From: Hansschlegelia quercus
Lineage (GTDB): Bacteria; Pseudomonadota; Alphaproteobacteria; Rhizobiales; Methylopilaceae
Assembly (NCBI RefSeq): GCF_004310425.1
Contig: NZ_SIUB01000009.1
Span: forward strand, 62,001 to 126,000
Length of the DNA stretch: 64,000 bases
Direction: 5' to 3'
Within the stretch, counting starts at the first letter, position 1, and each line of letters begins with the position of its first letter. A program made the position numbers and the translations under genes. This document shows, in pieces, positions 43,953 to 53,280 of the stretch. The notes below the pieces were generated by a model. The model worked only from the letters and a program-made list of their open reading frames with translations, did no database searches and was not told where the DNA came from.

Positions 43953-44924
43953 ATGCGGAGCCGTCTCCTGGTCGATTTCTCGTCCATCTCGCCCCAGCCC
44001 GACATCATCGGCGGCGTATCGGAGCCCGACTTCGCGGTCGCCCCGAAGCCCGAAACGATGTTCGCCGTCCGGGCCATGCGCTTCCGCTCGCTCGCGGAAG
44101 GCCATCCGCTCGGCGATTATCTCAGCTTCCTCGGCCGGCTCTGTGATGCGCAGCACGCGATCCAGCAGGGCTTGGCGCTGCCCGAGAGTCCGGACGAAGC
44201 CGCGCTGGAGCGCTCGGCTGAATTCGGCATGCCCCCGGTCGATCGCGCCCGCATCGAGCTCGGCGCGCTGCTCGACGAGACCTTCCTGCGCCTGCTCGCC
44301 GACATGGAGACCGTCGCCGCGCCCGCGCAGACTATGGCGGCCCGCGCCCGGCTCGCGGCCGATCCGGCGCTTCGCCGGACGGTGCTCGCCGAAGCTCTGG
44401 AAAATTCCGCGTCGGTCGACGCGCTCGCCGAGCATGTCTTCGCCGCGGCGGCGCTGCAGGTTCATTTCGCACGACTCGCGGCCGCAGTCGGGGCTTCGCG
44501 GCTTGTTCCGGTCGGCGCGGGGGCCTGCCCGTGCTGCGGCGGCGCGCCGGTCTCGAGCCTGCTGGTCAGCTGGTCGGCCACCCACGGCTCACGCTACGTC
44601 GCCTGCGGCCTTTGCGGCACGCTCTGGAATCAGGTCCGCGTGCGCTGCGTGATCTGCGAGAGCACCAAGGGCATCGCCTATTACGCGCTGAGCGAAGAGG
44701 GCGAAGCGGTCGAAGCAAAGCCAGCGAAGCGGCGCGAGGACGAGGCGACCGCCAAGGCCGAAACGTGCGACGCCTGCAAGAGCTACCTCAAGATCTTCTA
44801 CCAGACGCTTGATCCGCAGGCGGATCCGGTCGCCGACGACGTCGCGACGCTTGGCCTCGACCTCAAGGTCCGGGAGGGCGGCTGGGGCCGCGCCGCTTTC
44901 AATCCCTTCCTTCTCGGCTATTGA
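43953..44924 (+). CDS. fdhE: Formate dehydrogenase accessory protein FdhE
   Basis: A 323-residue protein required to mature or stabilise respiratory formate dehydrogenases, known to bind the catalytic subunit. The rubredoxin-like zinc/iron sites are ACPCCGGAP (about residue 190), ACGLCGTLW (about 213), RCVICEST and CDACKSY. E. coli FdhE has 309 residues. The start at 43953 (MRSRLLVDF) is a guess; an upstream ATG at 43872 and TTG at 43836 would add N-terminal basic residues. Four-base overlap with the possible early selA start. Confidence 0.88.
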   Translation: MRSRLLVDFSSISPQPDIIGGVSEPDFAVAPKPETMFAVRAMRFRSLAEGHPLGDYLSFLGRLCDAQHAIQQGLALPESPDEAALERSAEFGMPPVDRARIELGALLDETFLRLLADMETVAAPAQTMAARARLAADPALRRTVLAEALENSASVDALAEHVFAAAALQVHFARLAAAVGASRLVPVGAGACPCCGGAPVSSLLVSWSATHGSRYVACGLCGTLWNQVRVRCVICESTKGIAYYALSEEGEAVEAKPAKRREDEATAKAETCDACKSYLKIFYQTLDPQADPVADDVATLGLDLKVREGGWGRAAFNPFLLGY

Positions 44925-44959
44925 TGGTTCCCACGCGTTTCCGCGAGGGCCGAGGAGCC

Positions 44960-46378
44960 GTGACCGACGCGAGCTTGATCGAGCGCAAGGCGCAGTTGCC
45001 GTCCGTCGACCGCGTGATGGCGACCGATGCCGCGCGGGTGGCCGCCGAGACCTATGGCCGGACCGCTGCGGTTGCGAGCGTCCGTGCGAGCCTCGATGAG
45101 ATTCGCCCGGCATGGCTCGCGGGCGCATCCGTTGATGTCGCGCCGGAGCGGATCGCGGCGGCCGCGACGCTTCGGCTCGAGGGCGCGGAGCAGCCCAGCC
45201 AGCGGCGCGTGATCAATCTCACCGGCACGGTGCTGCACACCAATCTCGGCCGCGCCCTCTTGGCGGAGGAGGCGATCGCCGCCGTCACCGCCGCGATGCG
45301 CAGCCCAACCGCGCTCGAGTTTAATATTGCGAGCGGGCAAAGGGGCGAGCGCGACGACCATGTGCGCGGTCTGCTGCGGGAACTTACCGGCGCGGAGGAT
45401 GCGGTCGTCATCAACAACAACGCTGCCGCCGTTCTACTAACGCTGAATTCGCTGAGTGAGGGGCGCGAGACCATCGTCTCGCGCGGCGAGTTGATCGAGA
45501 TCGGAGGCTCGTTCCGGCTGCCCTCCATCATGGCGCGCGCCGGCGCGAAGCTCGTCGAGGTCGGCACGACCAACCGCACCCATCTCTCGGACTATGCGGA
45601 AGCCGCCGGCCCCGACACCGCGCTGATGATGAAGGTGCATCCCTCGAACTACCGGATCGAGGGCTTCACCAAGGAGGTTTCCGCGCGCTCGCTTTCGCCA
45701 CTCGCGCGCGAAAAGGGCGTGCCGCTCGTCGACGATCTCGGCTCAGGCGTCCTGGTCGATCTCTCCAACCACGGCCTCGCCCGCGAACGCACGGTTCAGG
45801 AGGCGGTGGCCGACGGCGCGGACCTCGTCACATTTTCCGGCGACAAGCTGCTCGGCGGTCCGCAGGCTGGGCTCGTCGTCGGCCGGGCCGATCTCGTGAA
45901 GCGGCTCGCCAAAAATCACCTCAAGCGCGCGTTGCGCCTCGACAAGCTCCGCCTCGCCGCTCTCGAGGCCACTCTCAAGCTCTATCGTGACCCGGACCGG
46001 CTCGCCGGCCGCCTGCCGACGCTCGCTTTGCTGACGCGGCCGCCGGAAGCGCTGAAGGCGCAGGCCGCGCGGCTGCTGCCCGCGCTCGCGCGCGCCGTAG
46101 GCGCCGATTACGAAACGGCGGTCACGGACACGCGAAGCCAGATCGGCTCCGGCGCGCTGCCGCTGGAGACGATCCCGAGCGGCGGCTTCGCCATACGCGC
46201 GCTCTTGGGGGGATCGTCCGCGCTGATCGCGCTCGCAGCCGCGTTCCGGGCGCTGAGCGTTCCGGTCATCGGCCGCATCGCGGAGGATCGCCTGGTTCTA
46301 GACCTCCGCGCGCTTGATGACGAAGCGGTCTTCGTCGCGGCGCTCGACGAGATGACGCGCGCGAGGGCCGCGACTTGA
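44960..46378 (+). CDS. selA: L-seryl-tRNA(Sec) selenium transferase
   Basis: A 472-residue PLP-dependent enzyme that turns Ser-tRNA(Sec) into Sec-tRNA(Sec) using selenophosphate. N-terminal AQLPSVDRVM, GTVLHTNLGRALL, VINNNAAAVLLTL, VGTTNRTHLSDY, VDDLGSGVL and the PLP Lys296 in FSGDKLLGGPQAGL are present. The size matches E. coli SelA (463). I chose GTG 44960 because it gives MTDASL..., close to the E. coli N-terminus; an ATG at 44924 overlapping the fdhE stop is the alternative. Followed by a Sel1-repeat gene and selB. Confidence 0.93.
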   Translation: MTDASLIERKAQLPSVDRVMATDAARVAAETYGRTAAVASVRASLDEIRPAWLAGASVDVAPERIAAAATLRLEGAEQPSQRRVINLTGTVLHTNLGRALLAEEAIAAVTAAMRSPTALEFNIASGQRGERDDHVRGLLRELTGAEDAVVINNNAAAVLLTLNSLSEGRETIVSRGELIEIGGSFRLPSIMARAGAKLVEVGTTNRTHLSDYAEAAGPDTALMMKVHPSNYRIEGFTKEVSARSLSPLAREKGVPLVDDLGSGVLVDLSNHGLARERTVQEAVADGADLVTFSGDKLLGGPQAGLVVGRADLVKRLAKNHLKRALRLDKLRLAALEATLKLYRDPDRLAGRLPTLALLTRPPEALKAQAARLLPALARAVGADYETAVTDTRSQIGSGALPLETIPSGGFAIRALLGGSSALIALAAAFRALSVPVIGRIAEDRLVLDLRALDDEAVFVAALDEMTRARAAT

Positions 46379-47205
46379 GCTGGTTCGGCAAGTTCTTCGG
46401 CGACAAGCCGGAATCCGAGGAGGAGCAGGACGCGGCCGATGTCGAGGCGCTGCTCGATTCCGCCTATTCCGCCGCGGAGAGGGGAGACTACGAGAGCGCG
46501 ATCGCGATGTGGAGCGAACTTGCGGAAGCCGGCGTGCCGCGTGCGCAGAGCAATCTCGGCGCCTGCTATGCGGAAGGGTTCGGCGTCCTGCGCGACCTTG
46601 AGGTTGCCGCGTCGTGGTTCGCACGCGCGGCGGAGGCGGGCGACGCCGTCGGCCAGCGCAATCTGGCGGCGCTGCACTTCAAGGGCGAGGGCGGCGCGCA
46701 GCAGGATGACGCCACGGCCTACGCGCTCTACCTCGCGGCGGCGGAAGCTGGCGACGCGGCGGCGCAGGACATGCTGAGCTGGATGCTGTTGGAGGGGCAT
46801 GGCGTGGAGCCCGATCCCATCGAATCCCGCCGCTGGGCGCTCGCCGCCGCCGAACGGGAGGTCGCGACTTCGATGACGCGGCTCGGCCTGATCGCGCACA
46901 ACGCGCTCGGCATGGAGCGCGACCCGGAGGAAGCCGCGCGCTGGTGGTACGAGGCGGCGCGCCGGGGCGATCCAGACGGTCAGGCGATGCTCGGCGCGGC
47001 GCTGCATATGGGCGGAGGCGTCGAGAAGGACGACCGCGCCGCGCTCGTCTGGCTCACGCGCGCGGAGGATGGCGGCAGCCTGCTCTCCGCGCCGTTCCTC
47101 GGCGCCGTCAGGGGCGCGCTCGACGAAGAGCAGATCGCCCAGGCCGAGGCGATTGCCCGCAAGCCTCTGGTCGAGGAGGCTGAGGAGCCGGGAGCCGCGC
47201 AGTGA
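46375..47205 (+). CDS. Sel1-repeat (TPR-like) protein
   Basis: A 276-residue protein with at least six Sel1-like repeats (for example ARAQSNLGACYAEGFGV, GDAVGQRNLAALHFKGEG, ALGMERDPEEAARWWYEAA), each 36-38 residues long, after a short hydrophobic and charged start (MSWFGKFFG). No signal peptide. It lies between selA and selB with overlaps at both ends (TTG over the selA stop; GTG of selB over its stop), so it is co-translated with the selenocysteine machinery. Its role is unknown; it may scaffold, or be a passenger. The name Sel1 has no link with selenium. Confidence 0.85.
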   Translation: MSWFGKFFGDKPESEEEQDAADVEALLDSAYSAAERGDYESAIAMWSELAEAGVPRAQSNLGACYAEGFGVLRDLEVAASWFARAAEAGDAVGQRNLAALHFKGEGGAQQDDATAYALYLAAAEAGDAAAQDMLSWMLLEGHGVEPDPIESRRWALAAAEREVATSMTRLGLIAHNALGMERDPEEAARWWYEAARRGDPDGQAMLGAALHMGGGVEKDDRAALVWLTRAEDGGSLLSAPFLGAVRGALDEEQIAQAEAIARKPLVEEAEEPGAAQ

Positions 47206-49160
47206 TCGTCGGCACGGCCGGCCACATCGATCACGGCAAGTCGGCGCTGGTGCGCCGGTTGACGGGGGTCGATCCGGACCGGCTCAAGGAAGAGAAGGCC
47301 CGCGGCGTCTCGATCGACCTCGGCTTCGCCTACCTCCCCCGGCCGGACGGCGCGACGCTGGGCTTCGTCGACGTGCCCGGGCACGAGCGGTTCGTCCGCC
47401 ACATGCTGGCCGGCGCGAGCGCGATCGACTTCGTGCTGCTCGTCGTCGCGGCGGATGACGGGCCGATGCCGCAGACCCGCGAACATCTCGCGATTCTCGA
47501 CATGCTGGGCGTCTCCCGCGGGCTCGTGGTGATGACGAAGAGCGATCTCGCCGACGCCGAGCGCCGCGCCACCGTCGAGGCCGAGATCTCGGAGCTGACG
47601 CGCGGCGCCGCGCTCGAAGGCGCCGACGTGCTGCCGTTCTCCTCGATTACGGGGGAAGGCGAGGGCGAACTGCTCGAACGGCTCGACGCCGAGCGCGCCC
47701 GGTTCATCCGCCCTGCGCAGACCGGCCGTTTCCGGCTCGCCATCGATCGCTGCTTCACGCTCACCGGCGCCGGCGTTGTGGTCACTGGCGCCGTGCGCGA
47801 CGGCGTGGTGCGGGTCGGCGATCAGATCGTGGTCTCGCCCTCAGGAATCACGGCGCGAGTGCGCGGCATCCATGCCCAGAATCGGCCGGCGGAGGAGGGC
47901 CGTCCCGGCGAGCGCTGCGCGCTGAATCTCGCCGGACCCGGCGTCTCGAAGGAGGCGATCCGGCGCGGCGACGTGGCGCTCGATCCTCATCTGCACGCGC
48001 CGACGGACAGGATCGACGTCGAGCTCCGGGTGCTCGCCTCCGAACCGAAGGCCCTCGCCGCTTGGGCGCCGCTGCGGCTGCATTGCGGCTCTGCCGAGCT
48101 CGCCGCCCGGCTGGTCCCGATCGAAGGCGATGCGATCAGGCCGGGCGAGATGGCGCGCGCGCAGCTCGTGCTGGAAAAGCCGATCGCGGCAGTCGCGCTC
48201 GATCGTTTCGTCCTTCGCGATGGAGCCGGGGGCCGCACCATTGCGGGCGGCCGCATCCTCGATCTGCGCGCTCCTGCGCGAAAGCGCCGGTCGCCGGAGC
48301 GGCGCGCCCAGCTCGATGCGCTGGCGATCTCCGATCATGGCGAGGCGTTGCGGGCCTTAATGGCCGTGCCGCCTCACGCGGTCGAGCTCGACGCCTTCTT
48401 CCGCGACCGCAACGTCGCGCCGGATGCGCAAGGGGCGATCGTCGCCAGGCTCGGCCTCGTTCGCCTTGCTCGGGGAACTGCGGCGCTCAGCGCCGCGACC
48501 TGGGCGGCGTTCGGCCAAGCCATCGCCGCCGCGCTCGCCCTCCACCATGCCGAAAACCCGGACCTGCAGGGGATCGGCGCGGAGCGGCTGCGGCTCTCGA
48601 TCGAGCCCGTGCTGCCGGGCCGTGTGTTCCTCGCAGGCCTCGCGACCCTGCAGAAATCCGGCGCGATCGCGGTCGAGGGCGCGTGGATAAGGCTGCCCGG
48701 CCACGAGGCGCGGCTTGCGGAGGGTGATGAGGCGCTGTGGGCTGACATCGCGCCGCGGCTCGGCGGCGAAACCCGCTTCCGCCCGCCGCGCGTGCGCGAC
48801 CTCGCGACCGAGACCGGAGAGGATGAGGCTGACGTTCGCCGCGTCCTCAAGCTGCTCGGCCGTCTTGGCCGGGTCGACGAGATCGCCCACGACCATTTTT
48901 TCCTGCGCGAGGTGACCGCCGAGATGGTCGCCACCGCCGAAGACGCCGCGCTCGCGGATCCCGGCGCCGTGGTGACGGCCGCGCGCTTCCGCGACAGGCT
49001 GGACAACGGTCGCAAGGTGGCGATCCAGATCCTCGAATTCTTCGACCGCCACGGCGTCACCATCCGGCGCGGCGACGAGCGGCGCATGAACAAAGCGAGG
49101 CGCAACCTCTTCCGCCGCGCCGACGTCACGGCGGGGATCGGCGCCGAGGAGGACGCTTGA
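47202..49160 (+). CDS. selB: Selenocysteine-specific elongation factor
   Basis: A 652-residue GTPase that brings Sec-tRNA to the UGA by binding the SECIS hairpin. G1 [13 protein letters not shown], the Sec-type [12 protein letters not shown]3 [10 protein letters not shown]4 TKSDLAD, then two beta-barrel domains and four C-terminal winged helices (WHTH domains; last segment [16 protein letters not shown]) that bind SECIS RNA. E. coli SelB has 614 residues. GTG start overlaps the Sel1-repeat stop. A long inverted repeat follows 20 bases after the end. Confidence 0.95.
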   Translation: MIVGTAGHIDHGKSALVRRLTGVDPDRLKEEKARGVSIDLGFAYLPRPDGATLGFVDVPGHERFVRHMLAGASAIDFVLLVVAADDGPMPQTREHLAILDMLGVSRGLVVMTKSDLADAERRATVEAEISELTRGAALEGADVLPFSSITGEGEGELLERLDAERARFIRPAQTGRFRLAIDRCFTLTGAGVVVTGAVRDGVVRVGDQIVVSPSGITARVRGIHAQNRPAEEGRPGERCALNLAGPGVSKEAIRRGDVALDPHLHAPTDRIDVELRVLASEPKALAAWAPLRLHCGSAELAARLVPIEGDAIRPGEMARAQLVLEKPIAAVALDRFVLRDGAGGRTIAGGRILDLRAPARKRRSPERRAQLDALAISDHGEALRALMAVPPHAVELDAFFRDRNVAPDAQGAIVARLGLVRLARGTAALSAATWAAFGQAIAAALALHHAENPDLQGIGAERLRLSIEPVLPGRVFLAGLATLQKSGAIAVEGAWIRLPGHEARLAEGDEALWADIAPRLGGETRFRPPRVRDLATETGEDEADVRRVLKLLGRLGRVDEIAHDHFFLREVTAEMVATAEDAALADPGAVVTAARFRDRLDNGRKVAIQILEFFDRHGVTIRRGDERRMNKARRNLFRRADVTAGIGAEEDA

Positions 49161-49180
49161 TAGGTGCGACGATACGTGAT

Positions 49181-49286
49181 GCGTGCTTCGAGACGCTCGT
49201 AAACGCGGGCTCCACAGCATGAGGAGCGTTTGAGCCATCTCAACCCTCCTCTGCTGAGGAACGCGCAGGCGCGTCTCGAAGCACGC
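49181..49286. repeat. Long intergenic inverted repeat after selB (CTTCGAGACGC type)
   Basis: A perfect 16-base arm GCGTGCTTCGAGACGC (49181-49196) is matched by its complement at 49271-49286. Inner arms TCCACAGCATGAGGAG (49210-49225) and CTCCTCTGCTGAGGA (49246-49260) pair with few mismatches. The whole 106 bases can form one extended hairpin. This kind of repeat, with a CTTCGAGACGC end and a CAGCATGAGGA inner part, is familiar in intergenic DNA of Hyphomicrobiales. It is not a tRNA-Sec gene. Confidence 0.82.
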
Positions 49287-49305
49287 AGCACCTGTGAGAG
49301 CCGTC

Positions 49306-49695
49306 TTGGCGAGCACTGAAGAATTTCACTTCGACGGTTGGCTGAAGGCGGCCTTCGCGGAGACTGGCGCGTTCACCGCCTTGGTTGTCCTCGTCGATAT
49401 CGGCAGGAAGGACGCGACCCCCGTCGCCTCCACCTTCTTCCACGTCATTGGGGACGAGGCCGACTGGGCGGAGATGAGCCGCCTGTTCGCAGGCGCGCCG
49501 AACCGATGGAACGGCGCGGCCTTCTTTGCCGAGACCGCGCGGGACGGCGGGCCGCTCGACGAGCCGCTCGCCCGCATCGAGCTCCGCCGCGTCGAGCAGA
49601 TGATCGACGACGACCGGATGGCGCTGAACGAGGCTGCGTTCTTCAACCGTAAAGGCCAGCGTCTACGGATCGACGAAGATGGAGACAGCGCGTGA
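49306..49695 (+). CDS. Conserved hypothetical protein between selB and moeA
   Basis: A 129-residue soluble protein with one long beta/alpha domain: ASTEEFHFDGWLKAAFAETGAF, a hydrophobic VVLVDIG strand, FFHVIGDEADWAEMSRLF, and a C-terminal half with RIELRRVEQMIDDDRMALNEAAF. No Cys pair or known motif. A TTG at 49306 follows GAGAG; a GTG at 49294 is an alternative. It overlaps moeA by four bases, so it is probably expressed with it and belongs to the selenium/molybdenum group by position. Confidence 0.65.
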   Translation: MASTEEFHFDGWLKAAFAETGAFTALVVLVDIGRKDATPVASTFFHVIGDEADWAEMSRLFAGAPNRWNGAAFFAETARDGGPLDEPLARIELRRVEQMIDDDRMALNEAAFFNRKGQRLRIDEDGDSA

Positions 49696-50936
49696 GCGTT
49701 CTCGCCCGCGACCTCTGCGCCGACCCTGCGCTGCTGTCGATCGCCGCCGCGCAGGAGCAGGCGGCGGTGCTCGTGGCGGGTCCCGTCGAGGACGAGCTTG
49801 TTCCCCTTCGGGAGCTCGCGGGACGCGTCTCGTCCGAGTCGGTCGCCACGCCAACCCCTCTGCCGCCCTTCGACCACTCCGCCATGGACGGATATGCGCT
49901 CGCTGGTCTCGGGCGCAGCCATGTGGTGCGAGCGCGGCTCGCCGCCGGGGCGGAGGAGACGCCGACGCTGGTTCCAGGCGAAGCTGCGCGCATTCTCACC
50001 GGCGCGCCGATGCCGGCGGGCGCGATCGCTGTCGTCATGCAAGAGCGGGTGCGGCGCGAAGGCGACCGGATCACCCTCGAGGCGGATGTCGAGGCCGGCG
50101 CCAACATCCGTCGGCGCGGCGAGGACGTCGCTGCAGGCGAAGTCATCGTCCCCGCCGCCGTGCGGCTTGACGCGCGCCACATTGCGATATTGGCCGCGGC
50201 CGGCGTCACCCAGGCGCGTGTCCGGCGACGTGTCCGGATTGGCGTGCTTTCGACCGGCGACGAACTCGCGCGTCCTGGCGAGCCGCTGACGCCCGGCCGC
50301 ATTCACGACGCCAACCGGCCGATGCTGATGGCGATCCTCAATCGACCGAGCCACGAGATCGTCGATCTCGGCGTCGCGCCGGACGAACCCGCGGCGCTGC
50401 GGCGTCTGCTGCTCGACGCCGCTGCCCGCTGCGACGCGATCGTCACCTCCGGCGCGACCTCGGTTGGCGACGAGGACCATCTCGCCGCCGCGGTGTTTGC
50501 CGGCGGCGGTAGGCTGGAGCTCGCTCGTGTCGCTCTGAAGCCGGGCAAGCCGGTCGTCGCGGGAACGCTGAGGGGCGCGGTGCTGATCGGTTTGCCGGGC
50601 AATCCGTTCGCCGCGCTCGTCGCCCATGTCCTTGTCGGCCGCGTCGCGCTGGAGCGGCTCGCCGGACTGGCGCCGAAGCCGCTCCGACCGCTGCCGGCCT
50701 CCGCAGGCTTTTCGCAGAAGGGCCCGGGCGGCCGGACCGAGTTCGCGCCGGCGGCTTTGCGCGGCGTCGATGAGCGGGGGCTCATGGTGGTCGAGAAGCT
50801 TGGCCGCGGCGGCTCGGCGCGGCTCGCCCCCCTCATCGCTGCCGACGGGCTCGCGGTCATTCCCGCTGGCCGGGCCGATATCCGCATCGGCGATCCGATC
50901 GGGTTCCTGCCTTTCGAAGCCGCGGCCGAGCTCTAA
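49692..50936 (+). CDS. moeA: Molybdopterin molybdenumtransferase
   Basis: A 414-residue MoeA/GEPH-E protein inserting molybdate into molybdopterin, the last step before MGD formation. Motifs: PFDHSAMDGYAL, ILTGAPMPAGAIAVVMQE, RIGVLSTGDELA, ILSNRPSHE-like region, VTSGATSVGDEDH and IGLPGNPFAALV. The GTG start overlaps the upstream gene stop. Complements moaA (33365) in making cofactor for the dehydrogenase. A C-terminal domain IV of about 70 residues completes it. Confidence 0.94.
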   Translation: MSVLARDLCADPALLSIAAAQEQAAVLVAGPVEDELVPLRELAGRVSSESVATPTPLPPFDHSAMDGYALAGLGRSHVVRARLAAGAEETPTLVPGEAARILTGAPMPAGAIAVVMQERVRREGDRITLEADVEAGANIRRRGEDVAAGEVIVPAAVRLDARHIAILAAAGVTQARVRRRVRIGVLSTGDELARPGEPLTPGRIHDANRPMLMAILNRPSHEIVDLGVAPDEPAALRRLLLDAAARCDAIVTSGATSVGDEDHLAAAVFAGGGRLELARVALKPGKPVVAGTLRGAVLIGLPGNPFAALVAHVLVGRVALERLAGLAPKPLRPLPASAGFSQKGPGGRTEFAPAALRGVDERGLMVVEKLGRGGSARLAPLIAADGLAVIPAGRADIRIGDPIGFLPFEAAAEL

Positions 50937-50952
50937 CCGACGCCTCTCGGCT

Positions 50953-50987
50953 TAAAAAAAGCCGCTCGTCGAGAGAGACGAGCGGCT
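50953..50987 (-). terminator. Terminator serving opgGH from the minus strand
   Basis: Stem AGCCGCTCGTC (50960-50970) with GACGAGCGGCT (50977-50987) around GAGAGA. On the minus strand it is followed by seven Ts (50953-50959), making a textbook intrinsic terminator about 110 bases after opgH. It may also end the moeA transcript on the plus strand. Confidence 0.9.
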
Positions 50988-51096
50988 GGGAATTGCGACC
51001 GCCGCGACCTGATTTGGGCGCAACGCCTAAGGGATGTTTACACAACCATCGAATTACGGCCGAGTTTCGGCGGGTTTCGTCGCCTTCACGTCTCCG

Positions 51097-53280
51097 TCAG
51101 AGAGCGGTTGGCGCCGGGGTGATCGGCAGCCGGGCGAGAAGGCCGAGCAGAGCGCGGTCCTGCAGCACGATCGTCTTTTCTTTCGTCGTCAGCCAAGCCT
51201 TTGCGTCGTCGAGCGTCTCCGCCTCCGAAAGCTTCGCCGCAGCCATCACGCGATCGGCTTCGATGACGCCCTTCTTGCGGGCCGGAGCGATCGCGAGCAT
51301 GCGTTCGTGGGCCGCGAAAAATTTCTCGTCCGCATGGACGGTAGCCAGCGCGTCGCCTTCGTCCACGCCAGCCGCAGCGAGGCGTCGCCCGTTTTCGCGC
51401 GCAGCGGTGGCGATCTCCGGGATATTTGTCTCCTCGGGAATCAGCATCAGCCCGAGCCGCTTTAGAGCGAGGCCGGAGCCGAGGTGACCGGAGAGCCAGG
51501 AGAGCGGAATGGCGAGAAGAAGGCCGGCGATCGTCGGCGACATCCAGGCGACCAGCGAGGGCGCGATCGCGGCGCCCGCGCCGAGCGCCACGACGCCGAG
51601 CACGGTGTGCCAGCGGTGGCGGCGGACGATATCGGCGAACGGGATCGAGCCGTCGTCGCGCCGCTGCGGGTTCCAGCCTGTCGCCCCCCCGGCCAGGATC
51701 TGGAACACCGAGCCGGACTGCACCAGCATCATGATCGGCGCGAACAGCGAAGACAGGATGATCTCGAGGATGGCGGAGATTACAATGCGAATGGTCCCCC
51801 CGCCGGCGCGCCGCGAAGGTCCGTGCAGGAGGTGGACGATCAGCCCAAAGATTTTCGGCGCGATCAGGATCGCCATGGTGATTCCGAACAACGCCAGCGC
51901 ACGTTCCGCGTCGAAGCGCGGCCAAGCCGGGAACAGCGAGAACTCGTCGGTGAAATATTCCGGCCGGATGAACTTCGATTGCAGCGCCAGTGCGATGCCG
52001 CAGAGCAGCATGAACATCCAGAACGGCGAGGCGAGATATGAAAAGATGCCGTTGAGGAAGTGGTGGCGGCTCAAGGGGTGCAGGCCGGCGGTTCCCAGCA
52101 AAGCGGAGTGCTGAAGATTGCCTTGGCACCAGCGCCGGTCGCGCTGGCTGACGTCGATCAGCGAGGGCGGGCTCTCCTCATAGGAGCCCTCGATCTGCGG
52201 CAGCATGTAGACCGCCCAGCCCTTGCGCCGGATAAGCGCGGCTTCGACGAAGTCGTGGCTCAGGATCAGCCCGCCAAAGGGCGGCTTGCCCGGCAGATCC
52301 GGCAGCCCCGCGCCTTCCGCGAAGGCGACCGTCCGGATGATCGCGTTGTGGCCCCAGTAATTGCCGTCGCGCCCGTACCAGACGGCGATGCCAGCTGCGA
52401 TCACCGGGCCGTAGACGCGGCTCGCGAACTGCTGGACCCGCGCGAACAGCGTGTTGCGATTGATGACGAGCGGCAGCGTCTGGATGATGCCGGCGTCGGG
52501 ATCGGCCTCCATGGCGGCTGCGAGCGCGATCACGGCGTGGCCGGTCATCAGGCTGTCCGCGTCGAAGATCAGGAGGTGATCGTAGGCGCCGCCCCAGCGC
52601 GAGACGAAATCCTCGATATTGCCGGCCTTGCGGCGGTGGTTCTTCGCGCGGTGGCGATAATAGACGCGGGCGTCCGGCCCAAGCGTCTCGCGCAGTTCGA
52701 GGAAGGCCCGCTCCTCGGCGATCCAGACGTCCGGATCGGTTGTGTCGGAGAGCAGGAAGCAGTCGAAATGGTCGGCGAAGCCCAGCCGCTTGACGTCGTC
52801 ATAGGCGGCCTGCACCGCTCCGAACACGCGGCTCGGCTGCTCGTTGTAGATCGGCATCACGAGCGCAGTCTGGGTCGTCAGCTTTTCCGGCAGCTCCGGC
52901 CGGGACAAGGCAGGCCGGCCGATCAGCGCGAAAAAGCCGATGATGCCGCTCGCGAAGGCCAGCGCGATCCATGCGAAGTTCACGAGGAACAGCGCGAGCA
53001 GCGCCCATTCGAGCACCGTGACGCCGCCGACCTCGACGACCCCGTACATCTCACGCGCGCCGAAACCGGTCGCGAGCACGGAGACGGTGAACACCACGGC
53101 GCGGCTGCCCCATGGCGTCTTCCAAGCCTCAGGGCGGATACGCGAGCGCTCGTCGCCGCGCGACCACGTCTTGAGCGGCTGCGGCGGCATGGCGATCGGC
53201 CGCTCGGGCGGCATCGCCGCCGGCGTGGACACGGGCGGTGCGGCTGTCTGGTCGTTCACGGGGTCCATCGGTACAGCCAT
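51097..53280 (-). CDS. opgH: Glucans biosynthesis glucosyltransferase OpgH
   Basis: A 727-residue membrane glycosyltransferase (GT2 family) that polymerises the backbone of osmoregulated periplasmic glucans from UDP-glucose. Catalytic motifs: VMPIYNEQPSRVF, FDADSLMTGHAV, and QRDRRWCQGNLQHSAL (RRW motif). At least six membrane segments flank the central domain. A GTG (about 53261) or ATG at 53268 are other possible starts; I took ATG 53280. It overlaps opgG by 25 bases. E. coli OpgH is longer (847), mainly at its ends, which in E. coli include an FtsZ-binding segment. Confidence 0.92.
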   Translation of the reverse strand: MAVPMDPVNDQTAAPPVSTPAAMPPERPIAMPPQPLKTWSRGDERSRIRPEAWKTPWGSRAVVFTVSVLATGFGAREMYGVVEVGGVTVLEWALLALFLVNFAWIALAFASGIIGFFALIGRPALSRPELPEKLTTQTALVMPIYNEQPSRVFGAVQAAYDDVKRLGFADHFDCFLLSDTTDPDVWIAEERAFLELRETLGPDARVYYRHRAKNHRRKAGNIEDFVSRWGGAYDHLLIFDADSLMTGHAVIALAAAMEADPDAGIIQTLPLVINRNTLFARVQQFASRVYGPVIAAGIAVWYGRDGNYWGHNAIIRTVAFAEGAGLPDLPGKPPFGGLILSHDFVEAALIRRKGWAVYMLPQIEGSYEESPPSLIDVSQRDRRWCQGNLQHSALLGTAGLHPLSRHHFLNGIFSYLASPFWMFMLLCGIALALQSKFIRPEYFTDEFSLFPAWPRFDAERALALFGITMAILIAPKIFGLIVHLLHGPSRRAGGGTIRIVISAILEIILSSLFAPIMMLVQSGSVFQILAGGATGWNPQRRDDGSIPFADIVRRHRWHTVLGVVALGAGAAIAPSLVAWMSPTIAGLLLAIPLSWLSGHLGSGLALKRLGLMLIPEETNIPEIATAARENGRRLAAAGVDEGDALATVHADEKFFAAHERMLAIAPARKKGVIEADRVMAAAKLSEAETLDDAKAWLTTKEKTIVLQDRALLGLLARLPITPAPTAL

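Noticed and set aside
46375-47205. The Sel1-repeat gene taken as a selenium gene from its name.
   Set aside because: Sel1 repeats are named after a Notch regulator; only the position, not the domain, links it to selenium.
49161-49293. A selC tRNA-Sec gene between selB and the next gene.
   Set aside because: The stretch is a long inverted repeat; no acceptor stem, T-loop GGTTC or TCA anticodon in tRNA geometry can be seen.
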